Shown here in pieces: positions 28,505 through 36,221 of a stretch of DNA of 64,000 nt. The notes beneath the pieces are model-generated. The model worked only from the letters and a program-made list of their open reading frames with translations, was not told the origin of the DNA and ran no database searches. Position numbers and translations under genes: made by a program. The DNA is taken from NCBI RefSeq assembly GCF_003955735.1, contig NZ_CP034464.1, forward strand, positions 310,001 to 374,000. The letters are read 5' to 3'. Within the stretch, counting starts at the first letter, position 1, and each line of letters opens with the position of its first letter. This DNA comes from Undibacterium parvum. GTDB lineage: Bacteria > Pseudomonadota > Gammaproteobacteria > Burkholderiales > Burkholderiaceae_D.

Positions 28505-28852
28505 TTATACGCGCCAATTCGATTGTGGCGACGCATTAAGTCGGGGCCAGTCAACGCCCGTGGTGAGCCATTGCCATTCTTCGTTCGACAAGACACACGC
28601 CGCATCATGGCTCTGCGGCCAGACGAAGCGAGCTTTGTGCAAGCGTCGCATACATAACCAAACACCGGTGCCATCCCAGATCAATAGCTTGATGCGGGTG
28701 CTATTCTTGTTACGAAATGCATAGGCACTGCCATCGCAAGGTGGCTTACCCAAACTTTCTTGTACATGCAGGGAAAGTCCGTCAACACCGCTGCGCATAT
28801 CGATCGGTTCGACAGCGAGATACACCTGTGCCGGAGTCAGTGGCAGGCTCAT
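28505..28852 (-). CDS. tnpB: IS66 family accessory protein TnpB (Orf2)
   Basis: 115 aa, the IS66 Orf2-like protein needed for transposition of this family, exact role unknown. The typical motif set is visible: QVYLAVEPIDMRSGVDGLSL near the start, then AYAFRNKNSTRIKLLIWDG, GVWLCMRRLHKARFVWP and a C-terminal LTTGVDWPRL. It overlaps the end of tnpA by four bases (ATGA), a translationally coupled pair. Confidence 0.95.
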   Translation of the reverse strand: MSLPLTPAQVYLAVEPIDMRSGVDGLSLHVQESLGKPPCDGSAYAFRNKNSTRIKLLIWDGTGVWLCMRRLHKARFVWPQSHDAACVLSNEEWQWLTTGVDWPRLNASPQSNWRV

Positions 28853-29250
28853 GGTAGTTGCCGCAGCAATTGCGCCAACACGGGTAAGTCAACATGGTTA
28901 GAAATAGTCACCTGCCAACCGGCCGGGCTGCACAAGACAATCTCGGGAAGTGATGCCCTGATCGACACCGGCACCAACTTGCAAGGCTTCATGGCTGGCC
29001 GCGGCGATGTCGATGCGATTGTCGTGAGGGAGGTGTGCTTAGCTTGAGAAACTACTGACGATTTTACAGCGGGTGTGGCAAGTGTGACGCTTTGATCAAT
29101 AACGATGGAAGCGAGGCGTTTGCGCCAGGTATAAAACGTGGAGTAGCCGATGGCTTCACGTCGACAATACGCGCTCAGTGATAAGCCGCTCTCAGCCCAG
29201 TGCTGCTGATGCTTAGTCCAAAACGCCACTTTGAGAGGATTGAAATTCAT
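28849..29250 (-). CDS. tnpA: IS66 family accessory protein TnpA (Orf1)
   Basis: 133 aa, first gene of the element, with an N-terminal helix-turn-helix region of the IS66 TnpA type: KVAFWTKHQQHWAESGLSL, SAYCRREAIGYSTFYTWRKR. The C-terminal part ends with PEIVLCSPAGWQVTISNHVD and a short Leu-rich tail as in relatives. Probably binds the element ends. Starts 78 bases inside the right end. Confidence 0.93.
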   Translation of the reverse strand: MNFNPLKVAFWTKHQQHWAESGLSLSAYCRREAIGYSTFYTWRKRLASIVIDQSVTLATPAVKSSVVSQAKHTSLTTIASTSPRPAMKPCKLVPVSIRASLPEIVLCSPAGWQVTISNHVDLPVLAQLLRQLP

Positions 29251-29363
29251 GCTAACTCCAGATCATTGAAAGAGTGGAGTGTCACTTATAACGTTCTCAA
29301 TTCCCAGATGGTTACGTTGGACGCTTACACAGCAACCACCACAAAAGTAAACCAAGCACACCG

Positions 29364-29432
29364 CCAACACGCATATCCCATGCGCCTCGCAGGCCAGCAT
29401 GCTTGAAGAAGCGCATGGAATATGCGCGTTGG
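29364..29432. repeat. Hairpin repeat, family H, copy 4
   Basis: Arms CCAACACGCATATCCCATGCGC and its near complement at 29411-29432 enclose a loop of about 25 bases. It lies just outside the IS66 right end and, with the sequence left of the IS, reconstructs one copy of the repeat arm seen at 24371-24540. Confidence 0.75.
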
Positions 29433-29461
29433 CAGGGTGTGGTTTTAGATTTCGCGCAAAA

Positions 29462-29495
29462 AGAAAAATCCGCCCGATTACGCTGCGCTAATCGG
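29462..29495 (-). terminator. Probable terminator after relA
   Basis: On the minus strand a perfect stem CCGATTA/TAATCGG (29474-29480 with 29489-29495) is followed by a short GC tract and then TTTTTCTTTTT. It is about 60 bases past the relA stop. Confidence 0.55.
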
Positions 29496-29553
29496 ACCTA
29501 CGCGACCGGTCCGGTCTCCTGATTGCGCTCACAGAGCAAAAAGAAGCTAGCCA

Positions 29554-31791
29554 TCACTGACGCCGCACCTCTTGCACCCCACTCACTTCGCGTATCACTG
29601 CCAGCGCTTTTTGCAGTTGTGCGGTGCCGCCGATTTCGGCGGTAAATGACATGCGGGCTTGCGACTTGGCGCTTTGCGTATTGACCCCGATGACATTGAT
29701 TTTTTCGCGTGAAAAGACCTCAGAAATATCTCTGAGCAGCCCCTGCCGGTCTTGCGCCAGTACAAAAATATCTACCGGATAAACGGTCTCTTTGCCATGC
29801 TCGCCCCAGGTGGTGTGGATCACCCGCTCCGGTGCCTTATTGCGCATCTCGGCAAAATTTTTGCAATTTAAACGATGGATAGAGACACCCTTGCCGCGCG
29901 TCACAAAACCGACGATATCGTCCGGCGGTGCTGGTTTACAGCAGCGCGCCAATTGCGTCATCAAGCCATCGGTGCCGACCACCAACACGCCCGATTTAGC
30001 GCCGCGCGTGACGCTCGATGCCTTGCTTTTATTGGTGATACTGATTTCATCCAGCACTACCGGCTCTGGCTGATCGCGCAAGACGTTTTCTATCTGGCGC
30101 AGGCTAAACTCTTCTTTGCCTACCGCCAAAAACAAATCATCGACATTGGCAAAGGCCAGTTTGCGCGCCAATTCATCGAGATTAACCGCGGTCTTGCCCT
30201 CACGCTGCAAGGTTTTTTCGACCAGGGCACGGCCGTTACCTAGCGTCTCTTGCTGATCAATCAGGTTAAACCATGCGCGGATTTTGCTGCGGGTGCGGCT
30301 ACTGGCCGAATAATCTGCGCCCATCCAATCGCGTGAAGGCCCGGTTTGATTCGAGCCGACTTTGAGTGTGATGATCTCTACCGTTTGACCGTTTTTCAAA
30401 GCGGTATTCAGGGGCACCATGACATTGTCGACGCGCGCACCACGGCAACGATGGCCGACATCGGTATGCAAATGATAGGCAAAATCGACCGGCGTGGCAC
30501 CGCTAGGTAGCTCGATCACACGCGCCTGCGGGGTTAGCACATAGATGCGGTCGTCCAGCGAGGCCGCCTTGATTTTTTCTACCCATTCACGCTGTAATTC
30601 TTCTTGCCCGACCACCACATCGGCAACCTCGGATTTCCAGGCCAAAAGTTCGCGTAGCCAGGCGATCTTACTATCGTATTCTTGCGCCGAGAAGTTGGAG
30701 CCGCCCGCTTCTTTATAGCGCCAATGTGCCGCCACTCCATATTCGGCAAATTGATGCATCTCGCGCGTACGGATCTGCACCTCTAGCGGGCGGCCATCTT
30801 CGACCACCACCACGGTGTGCAGAGATTTGTAGCCGTTCGCTTTCGGGCGCGAAATATAGTCGTCAAATTCTTTAGTGATCGGGGTCCAGGCGTTATGCAC
30901 GATGCCCAGCACGGTATAGCAATCCTTGACGTCATCGACGATGACACGAAACGCGCGCACATCGTACAACTCGTCGAAGTTGACGTCCTTGCCGCGCATT
31001 TTTTTCCAGATGCTATAGATGTGCTTGGGCCGACCCGAGACTTCGGCCTTGACGCCGACTGCCGCCAACTCTCTCTCTAGTCTGGCAATCGCCGTGACCA
31101 CGAAACTCTCGCGCTCCAGGCGTTTTTCTTCCAGCATTTTGGCGATGCGTTTGTACTGAACCGGCTCTAAAAAGCGGAAAGATAAATCCTCCAGCTCCCA
31201 TTTCAGTTGCCAGACCCCGAGGCGGTTCGCCAATGGCGCATACAAGTCCATGGTCTCGCTGGCAAATTGCTGGGCCAGACCATCCTCGCGCTTGCAATCG
31301 GCAAAATAGCGCAGCGTGGTCACGCGCGAAGCGAGGCGCACCAGCACCACCCGCATATCGGTCGCCATCGCCAATACCATCTTGCGCAGGGTTTCCATTT
31401 GGGTCGCCATTTTTTCGGCAGCGTCTTTGCCGCGGCCTACATCGTGCTGAGTCAGCGCGGCATCGCGCAGGCGCATCAGGCGACGTATGCTAGAAACCAA
31501 ATTAGCGATCTCGTGACCAAAGCGCGCTTCGATCTGCTCGGCAGCGTGCGGATTGAGCTCGGGCAATTCAAACAGCAGGCCAGCGATACGGGTATCGACA
31601 TCGGTTTTTAGCATGGCCAGAGTGGCGACTACGCCCTGCACAAATTGCAAGGCGTTTTGCTCAGTAATGACACTGCAATTTTCGTAGTAAGGGGTGACAA
31701 ATTCCAGGGCCGCCATGACCCTTTCAGACTCTGACTCGGACAAGCCCTCCAACAAGGGAGAATCTGAGGATGTCGCTGAGATCGATACCAT
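29554..31791 (-). CDS. relA: RelA, (p)ppGpp synthetase
   Basis: Ribosome-associated stringent-response enzyme (745 aa) that makes (p)ppGpp from ATP and GTP/GDP when amino acids are scarce. Order: a degenerate, presumably inactive HD hydrolase domain (residues 50-200; the usual HD position reads LLFELPEL at 72-79); synthetase domain with GRPKHIYSIWKKM, the RelA-type EFDD motif at 308-311, SRPKANGYKSLHTVV and EVQIRTREMHQFAEYG; TGS domain (about 405-465); helical/zinc-finger region with LARCCKPAPPD; C-terminal ACT domain. The EFDD motif, in contrast to RxKD of SpoT/Rel, marks a synthetase-only enzyme. A separate spoT is expected elsewhere. Confidence 0.95.
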   Translation of the reverse strand: MVSISATSSDSPLLEGLSESESERVMAALEFVTPYYENCSVITEQNALQFVQGVVATLAMLKTDVDTRIAGLLFELPELNPHAAEQIEARFGHEIANLVSSIRRLMRLRDAALTQHDVGRGKDAAEKMATQMETLRKMVLAMATDMRVVLVRLASRVTTLRYFADCKREDGLAQQFASETMDLYAPLANRLGVWQLKWELEDLSFRFLEPVQYKRIAKMLEEKRLERESFVVTAIARLERELAAVGVKAEVSGRPKHIYSIWKKMRGKDVNFDELYDVRAFRVIVDDVKDCYTVLGIVHNAWTPITKEFDDYISRPKANGYKSLHTVVVVEDGRPLEVQIRTREMHQFAEYGVAAHWRYKEAGGSNFSAQEYDSKIAWLRELLAWKSEVADVVVGQEELQREWVEKIKAASLDDRIYVLTPQARVIELPSGATPVDFAYHLHTDVGHRCRGARVDNVMVPLNTALKNGQTVEIITLKVGSNQTGPSRDWMGADYSASSRTRSKIRAWFNLIDQQETLGNGRALVEKTLQREGKTAVNLDELARKLAFANVDDLFLAVGKEEFSLRQIENVLRDQPEPVVLDEISITNKSKASSVTRGAKSGVLVVGTDGLMTQLARCCKPAPPDDIVGFVTRGKGVSIHRLNCKNFAEMRNKAPERVIHTTWGEHGKETVYPVDIFVLAQDRQGLLRDISEVFSREKINVIGVNTQSAKSQARMSFTAEIGGTAQLQKALAVIREVSGVQEVRRQ

Positions 31792-31918
31792 AATTATTTT
31801 TTCAAACTATTCTTAGGCCTAATTAAGCCCACTAATGCCACTCTCCCTACTTCTGGATTATGGCAAATCTTCCGCTACAGCGATGGCGAACGCCGGGCTG
31901 TTGTTCGCATATTGCTGA

Positions 31919-32269
31919 CTATTTTTGCGCGGCAGTCACCACCACCTCGATACGCCATGCGGCATTCGCCAAGGCGGCCTGTACCGTGGCACGTGGCGGC
32001 GTATGACCAGCAGCGACCCAGGCGTCCCACGCCTGATTCATGCCGCCTATGTCATTGATGTCGGTCAAAAAAATCTGGCACATCAAGATCTGCGTTTTAT
32101 CGCTACCCGCTTCTGCCAATAATCTATCCACATGCGCCAGCACTTGCTCGGTCTGGCCAACGATGTCTTGGCTGACATCATCCGGTATCTGCCCGGCCAG
32201 ATACACGGTGCGATTAAAGATGGCGGTCTCAGACAAACGCGGCCCTACATGTAACCTTTGAATACTCAT
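31919..32269 (-). CDS. RidA family protein (reactive intermediate deaminase-like)
   Basis: Small trimeric RidA/YjgF/UK114-family protein. Archetypal RidA hydrolyses reactive 2-aminoacrylate-type enamines to ketoacids. The start at 32269 (116 aa, MSIQRLHVGPRLSETAIFN) fits the family; an in-frame ATG at 32296 gives a nine-residue extension without homology. Seen: VYLAGQIPDD, EQVLAHVDRLLAEAG, ILMCQIFLTDI, AWVAAGHTPPRATVQAALAN and a final IEVVVTAAQ. The conserved Arg (PPRAT) and Glu (RIEVVV) are present. It follows the alpha/beta hydrolase by 33 bases and may form an operon with it and relA. Confidence 0.92.
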   Translation of the reverse strand: MSIQRLHVGPRLSETAIFNRTVYLAGQIPDDVSQDIVGQTEQVLAHVDRLLAEAGSDKTQILMCQIFLTDINDIGGMNQAWDAWVAAGHTPPRATVQAALANAAWRIEVVVTAAQK

Positions 32270-32302
32270 TTTTGTTCCGATACAAATAAAATGCAAATTA
32301 GA

Positions 32303-33166
32303 TTAATTTAGTAAAAATTCTCTGGCCACGGCGATTTGATCGTCCTGCACAAAGGTCGGTGCATGGCCCACCCCTGGCAACTCAATTAATTGCGGGCGCG
32401 GACCGCGCTGGGTCATCTGCTGCGCCGCCTCGGCGGTTAATAAATCAGATTCACTACCGCGCACCAGCAAGGTCGGGCAGCGTATTGCATCGTAAGCCTG
32501 CCACAGCATGGTTTGCGCTGCCGCTGCCAACTCTGGCGTGGTGTTCTTGACCGGTATCGCCAGACCTAAATCGTAGTGGCGTATCCACTGCCCCTGAGCG
32601 TTTTGCTTTAACACGTCGCTCGCTAATTTATTCCATTGCTGCTCGCTATGCGGACCAAACGAAAGAGAAATTGAACGGATATAGGCAGCCGCCTCATCAA
32701 AGCTGGCAAAGCGCACATCCTGGCCTATGTACTCACCGATGCGCGCGATCGCCTCTACATTGAGCGAGGGTCCGACATCATTCAAGACCAATTTTCGGAT
32801 AGGCGTATCCGGCAAAGATGCCAGCCCCATGCCTATCAAACCGCCCATCGAGGTACCAAACCAATCTAGGGTTTCGGCGTTGACGCGCGCCAACAGCGTC
32901 ACCATATCGCTGACGTATTGCGGAATTTGATAGTGCAGCGGATTACGCAAGCCGCCTGATTGCCCGCGCCCGACAACATCGGGACAAATCACGCGATACT
33001 CGTCGGCCATGGCGGGCGCCAGCACATCAAAGTCATCCGCTACACGGGTAATCCCATGCACGCAGATTAAGACCTTGGAATTGGCAGGATCGCCCCATTC
33101 TTTATACGACATCTGGTGCAGACCTGCGGGCGACAGACATTGCACTGATTTGCGGATGGCTTGCAT
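32303..33166 (-). CDS. Alpha/beta hydrolase
   Basis: Hydrolase of 287 aa with an alpha/beta fold. The start at 33166 has an AAAGG ribosome-binding site; an upstream ATG at 33232 is less likely. Seen: LICVHGITRVADDFDVLAPA (oxyanion region), the nucleophile elbow WFGTSMGGLIGMGLAS with Ser in GTSMGG, an Asp in VRGSESDLLTA and the catalytic His in LPGVGHAPTFV. The set is consistent with an esterase/lyase-type hydrolase; the substrate is unknown. Upstream partner of ridA. Confidence 0.9.
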   Translation of the reverse strand: MQAIRKSVQCLSPAGLHQMSYKEWGDPANSKVLICVHGITRVADDFDVLAPAMADEYRVICPDVVGRGQSGGLRNPLHYQIPQYVSDMVTLLARVNAETLDWFGTSMGGLIGMGLASLPDTPIRKLVLNDVGPSLNVEAIARIGEYIGQDVRFASFDEAAAYIRSISLSFGPHSEQQWNKLASDVLKQNAQGQWIRHYDLGLAIPVKNTTPELAAAAQTMLWQAYDAIRCPTLLVRGSESDLLTAEAAQQMTQRGPRPQLIELPGVGHAPTFVQDDQIAVAREFLLN

Positions 33167-33318
33167 AAGGAACCTTTCGGCGCATTGATCAAAAGAAGCT
33201 AGTAGTTTTACTAGAACTGTAATTAAGACCACATTTTACTAGGCGTTAGACTTAAAATCACAGAACAGCTTTCACGCGGTAAATTTTTCATTTATTCAAC
33301 AATTCTACAGGAGTCACG

Positions 33319-34113
33319 ATGTCCGCTCTCACACTAAAAGACAAAACTGCATTAGTTACAGGATCTACTTCAGGAATAGGATTGGGGATAGCCCGCAGTC
33401 TGGCCGCTGCCGGCGCCAATATCATGCTCAATGGCTTTGGCGAGCTAGAGCAAATCAATGCGATCCGCGCCGACCTGGAAAAAGAGTTTGGAGTCAAAAC
33501 CGCTTACCACAATGCCGATATGAGCCAGGCTGCGCAAATCGCAGCCATGATGGAAGTGGCCATGCAAGAGTTCGGCGGCGTCGATGTGCTAGTCAACAAT
33601 GCGGGGATACAACATGTGGCCAATATTGAAGATTTCCCAGTTGAAAAATGGGATGCCATCATCGCCATCAATCTCACTTCCGCCTTCCATACCACACGTT
33701 TGGCGCTGCCCTCCATGAAGGCCAAAAACTGGGGCCGCATTATCAATTTAGCCTCGGTGCATGGCCTGGTCGCCTCGGCGCAGAAATCAGCCTATGTGGC
33801 GGCCAAACACGGTCTGGTCGGCTTCACCAAAACGACCGCACTCGAGACTGCCCACACTGGCATCACTTGCAATGCGATCTGCCCGGGTTGGGTATTGACA
33901 CCCCTGGTGCAAAAACAAGTCGATGCACGCGCACTTGCAGAGGGACTCAGCAATGAAGACGCTAAAAAGTCTTTGCTAGCCGAAAAACAACCGTCTGGTG
34001 AGTTTGTGACCCCTGAACAACTCGGTGCGCTGGCAGTATTTTTTTGCAGCGAAGCCGGCAATCAAATCCGTGGCGTGGCCTGGAATATGGATGGCGGTTG
34101 GGTCGCGCAATAA
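33319..34113 (+). CDS. bdhA: D-3-hydroxybutyrate dehydrogenase
   Basis: NAD-dependent SDR of 264 aa oxidising D-3-hydroxybutyrate to acetoacetate, in poly-3-hydroxybutyrate or ketone-body turnover. Seen: Rossmann motif TGSTSGIGLGIA (about 14-25), NNAGIQHVANIEDF, catalytic Ser in NLASVHGLVAS, YVAAK tetrad (Tyr/Lys), and the family-typical NAICPGWVLTPLVQKQVDAR. Length and signature are those of 3-hydroxybutyrate dehydrogenases and not of acetoacetyl-CoA reductase PhaB. AGGAG precedes the ATG at a good distance. The acetoacetate product could be activated by the ScoAB CoA-transferase at 46.3-47.7 kb. Confidence 0.93.
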   Translation: MSALTLKDKTALVTGSTSGIGLGIARSLAAAGANIMLNGFGELEQINAIRADLEKEFGVKTAYHNADMSQAAQIAAMMEVAMQEFGGVDVLVNNAGIQHVANIEDFPVEKWDAIIAINLTSAFHTTRLALPSMKAKNWGRIINLASVHGLVASAQKSAYVAAKHGLVGFTKTTALETAHTGITCNAICPGWVLTPLVQKQVDARALAEGLSNEDAKKSLLAEKQPSGEFVTPEQLGALAVFFCSEAGNQIRGVAWNMDGGWVAQ

Positions 34114-34243
34114 GTACTTGCAAAACAGCTGCAAAACATCTACTCAACAGTTGTTAAGCACTGTTTAAACACTGGGTGAGCTAGAGTAAGCGCAGTTATC
34201 TTATTTTGCAGTTATGCAGCCTGCTACGAAAACCATTAAAAAC

Positions 34244-34371
34244 AAAAACCTCTCAAAGGAGGCACAGAAACACGGAGACACGGAGACAAAACGGAGAACT
34301 TCCCGGCTTTCCCCTGGGAATCTCTGTGCCTCTGTGCCTCTGTGTTGAGTGGTTTTGATTTTCTTCATAGA
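34244..34371. repeat. Long intergenic repeat, copy 1 (GAGGCACAGAG type)
   Basis: About 128 bases with internal self-complementarity (GGAGGCACAGAAACACGGAG against CTCTGTGCCTCTGTGCCTCT). An inverted copy is at 37010-37128, sharing AACCTCTCAAAGGAGGC, AAACGGAGAACT and TGTGCCTCTGTGTTGAGTGG. Repeats of this type are widespread in bacterial intergenic DNA. It fills the bdhA-DUF3617 gap (34114-34475). Confidence 0.85.
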
Positions 34372-34475
34372 CGACTGAATACTTAGCTTATTTTTTTAAA
34401 ACTGTTGTATTCCCTTACACTTTTCTACGCTACATCCTATAGTAAGCCATCGTCCTTTCTTTTATGGAGTTTGCC

Positions 34476-35021
34476 ATGTCGCTATATCGCAAAATGATTC
34501 CTCTCTCTCTTCTCTCGGCACTCATTGCATCGCTCGCCTTTGGCAATGCCTACGCCGCGGGCAAAATGAAGCCTGGCCTGTGGGAAATGCACATGCAATC
34601 GGATGAGATGAAAAATATGCCGCAAATCTCGCCCGAGCAAATGGAGCAAATGAAAAAAATGGGCGTCAAAATGCCCACCATGCAAGATGGCGGCATGGCG
34701 GTAAAAGTCTGTGTCAGCAAAGAAATGTCCGAGCAAGAACAGCCACCGCTGGCGCAGAAACAGCATTCCGGATGCACCCCGCAGAATATGAAACAAAACG
34801 GCAATGAGTATTCTATGGAGCTAGTCTGCGACGGCCCCGAGCTCAAAGGCATAGGCATGGTAAAAGGCAGTTACAACGGCAGCGACAGCATGCGCTCTAG
34901 CTATGACTTCAAAGGCGTATCGCACGGCAAACCCATGACGCAGCACATGGAAAGCAAGGGCAAATGGCTAGCCGCCGATTGTGGCGATGTCAAGCCAGCG
35001 GGCGTAATGCCGAAGAAGTAA
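34476..35021 (+). CDS. DUF3617 family secreted protein
   Basis: Periplasmic protein of 181 aa of the DUF3617 family, function unknown. The ATG at 34476 is chosen over the one at 34464 because GGAG lies just upstream and the N terminus then forms a signal peptide (MSLYRKMIPLSLLSALIASL, cleavage after AYA). DUF3617 features seen: KMKPGLWEMHMQ, KVCVSKEMSEQE, the GCTPQNMKQNGNEYSME segment and SYDFKGVSHGKPMTQHMESK with the final CGDVKP. The middle is rich in Met, Glu and Lys (EQMEQMKKMGVKMPTMQ). It stands alone, ahead of a REP-like element. Confidence 0.85.
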   Translation: MSLYRKMIPLSLLSALIASLAFGNAYAAGKMKPGLWEMHMQSDEMKNMPQISPEQMEQMKKMGVKMPTMQDGGMAVKVCVSKEMSEQEQPPLAQKQHSGCTPQNMKQNGNEYSMELVCDGPELKGIGMVKGSYNGSDSMRSSYDFKGVSHGKPMTQHMESKGKWLAADCGDVKPAGVMPKK

Positions 35022-35031
35022 GCTCCCCCAG

Positions 35032-35133
35032 CTAAGCCGATAAAACTAGGGTTTAAGGGGGAGTATCATCCTCCCCTACCAGCTTGCGCATATCCCATAT
35101 GCGCAAGCCAAATAGCCAAGCCGATACTCCCCC
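35032..35133. repeat. Palindromic 3'-end element, family E, copy 1
   Basis: Outer arms GGGGGAGTATC (35057-35067) and GATACTCCCCC (35123-35133) are perfectly complementary. Inside lies a perfect 12-bp hairpin GCTTGCGCATAT-CCC-ATATGCGCAAGC (35082-35108). It begins 11 bases after the DUF3617 stop. Other copies: 37802, 45120, 46140. Confidence 0.85.
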
Positions 35134-35320
35134 GTGGTATCCGTAAGTTTCAGAGAAAATCCCGACGATAATGTGGATGGTTTTGCTAGCCATGCCATGA
35201 GCTTGCGGCATGTCTAGTAAGCGACGCCTATACCGCTTACGAACGCGGCTAACTATTTGGCGCTAAAGATTTTTAGTTAGGACTCCTTTACAAATAATTA
35301 AACGAAGGCTACAATTCGGC

Positions 35321-36016
35321 ATGAACTCACCATCACCATCACCATCACCATCACCATCACAATCGCCATCCCCGTGGGATACCACACCAGCGATCAGCGT
35401 ACGCATAGTCAGCGCGATATCTCGCATCGCCAATGTACTACGCTCGGGTGCCTGGCAGTTTGCTACCGCTGAAGGCTTAAATCCGACGCAGGTCGATATC
35501 TTGCAAATACTATTAAGCCGTGATGCGGGTGTGCGCTTATCCTGGATCGCGCAACAGCTAGGCGTCACTGCGGCCAGCGCCAGCGATTCAGTCGCTTCGC
35601 TTGTGGCAAAAAAACTGGTCGAAAAAGGCCGGGCCTCGGATGACGGACGCGCAATTGCGATCTACCTGACGGCTGAGGGGCGGCTGCTGGCAAAAAAAAT
35701 AAATAGCGCGATGTCTTTCGCTTTTGATGCGGTGAATGAATTACCGCAGACGTCCCAGCAAGCCATGTTTGAAGCTCTGCTGGCCTACATAGGAAAACTT
35801 CAGCAAAGCGAGCGTTTCCCAGAGATTCGCGCCTGTGTGACGTGTCAGCATTTTGCCGCGAATAAACATAAAAATGAGCTGGCACCACACCACTGTAATT
35901 TGGTCAATGCACCACTGCCGCACATGCTACTGCGCTTAGATTGCGAAGAGCACGCGCCAGCAGAGCCTGCAACGGCTACATTAAATTGGAAGAAATTAGA
36001 AAAAATGTCCCTTTGA
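35321..36016 (+). CDS. MarR family winged-helix regulator with Cys/His-rich tail
   Basis: Transcription regulator of 231 aa. After an N-terminal Ser-Pro repeat (residues 3-18) comes a MarR-type winged helix: AEGLNPTQVDILQILLSRD, LSWIAQQLGVTAASASDSVA (recognition helix) and KKLVEKGRASDDGRAIAIYL (wing with the DxR). A dimerisation helix follows, then an unusual tail of about 65 residues with CVTCQHFAANKHK, HHCNL and LDCEEH, four Cys and several His that could bind a metal. The Ser-Pro repeat is encoded by a hexanucleotide microsatellite. Ribosome-binding site GAAGG is rather far. Downstream palindromes may be its operators (inference). Confidence 0.85.
   Translation: MNSPSPSPSPSPSQSPSPWDTTPAISVRIVSAISRIANVLRSGAWQFATAEGLNPTQVDILQILLSRDAGVRLSWIAQQLGVTAASASDSVASLVAKKLVEKGRASDDGRAIAIYLTAEGRLLAKKINSAMSFAFDAVNELPQTSQQAMFEALLAYIGKLQQSERFPEIRACVTCQHFAANKHKNELAPHHCNLVNAPLPHMLLRLDCEEHAPAEPATATLNWKKLEKMSL
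35327..35360 (+). repeat. TCACCA hexanucleotide microsatellite
   Basis: Five tandem TCACCA units plus TCAC, coding for Ser-Pro repeats at the N terminus of the MarR-like regulator. Copy changes would alter length but not the reading frame. Confidence 0.9.
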
Positions 36017-36022
36017 TTGAGT

Positions 36023-36072
36023 TCAATTATTGAGCTCAATAATTGAGTTACATCATTAATTTTAATGATGTA
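36023..36072. promoter_or_regulatory. Two adjacent perfect palindromes, candidate MarR-type operators
   Basis: First palindrome: 24 bases, perfect, 36023-36046 (half-site TCAATTATTGAG). Second: arms of 11 bases around TT, 36049-36072 (half-site TACATCATTAA). They lie 7 and 33 bases past the stop of the regulator gene and about 150-200 bases before the secreted protein gene at 36222. MarR-family operators are AT-rich palindromes of similar size; direct evidence is lacking. Confidence 0.45.
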
Positions 36073-36083
36073 CTCGCAGGGCA

Positions 36084-36110
36084 ATGCCTAACGCAAGTTT
36101 GGCATTTTTT
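36084..36110 (+). terminator. Rho-independent terminator after the MarR-like gene
   Basis: Stem ATGCCTAAC/GTTTGGCAT (36084-36092 with 36097-36105, one mismatch), GCAA loop and a run of T (36106-36110). It separates the regulator from the next gene. Confidence 0.8.
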
Positions 36111-36221
36111 AAGCCTCATGTAATTAGGACTCCTATTTTAAATGCGAAGTTTTTAGGCTCACACATCGCATCGCAAACCCCGAGCCACCCTTGAAATACC
36201 AACCAATTAAAAGGACACAGC

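Larger units (their letters stand above)
26842..29328 (-). mobile_element. Complete IS66-family insertion sequence
   Basis: A 2487-bp element with three genes (tnpA-tnpB-tnpC order on the minus strand). The ends are a perfect 13-bp inverted repeat (GTAAGCGTCCAAC) extending imperfectly to about 23 bp. Both flanks carry the identical 8-base target duplication ACAGCAAC (26834-26841 and 29329-29336), the length known for IS66. All three frames are intact, so it looks recent and possibly active. It interrupts a degenerate copy of the large inverted-repeat element arm. Confidence 0.96.

Noticed and set aside
35263..35568. Minus-strand frame with Asp-Gly repeats
   Set aside because: Antisense of the TCACCA microsatellite in the MarR-like gene.
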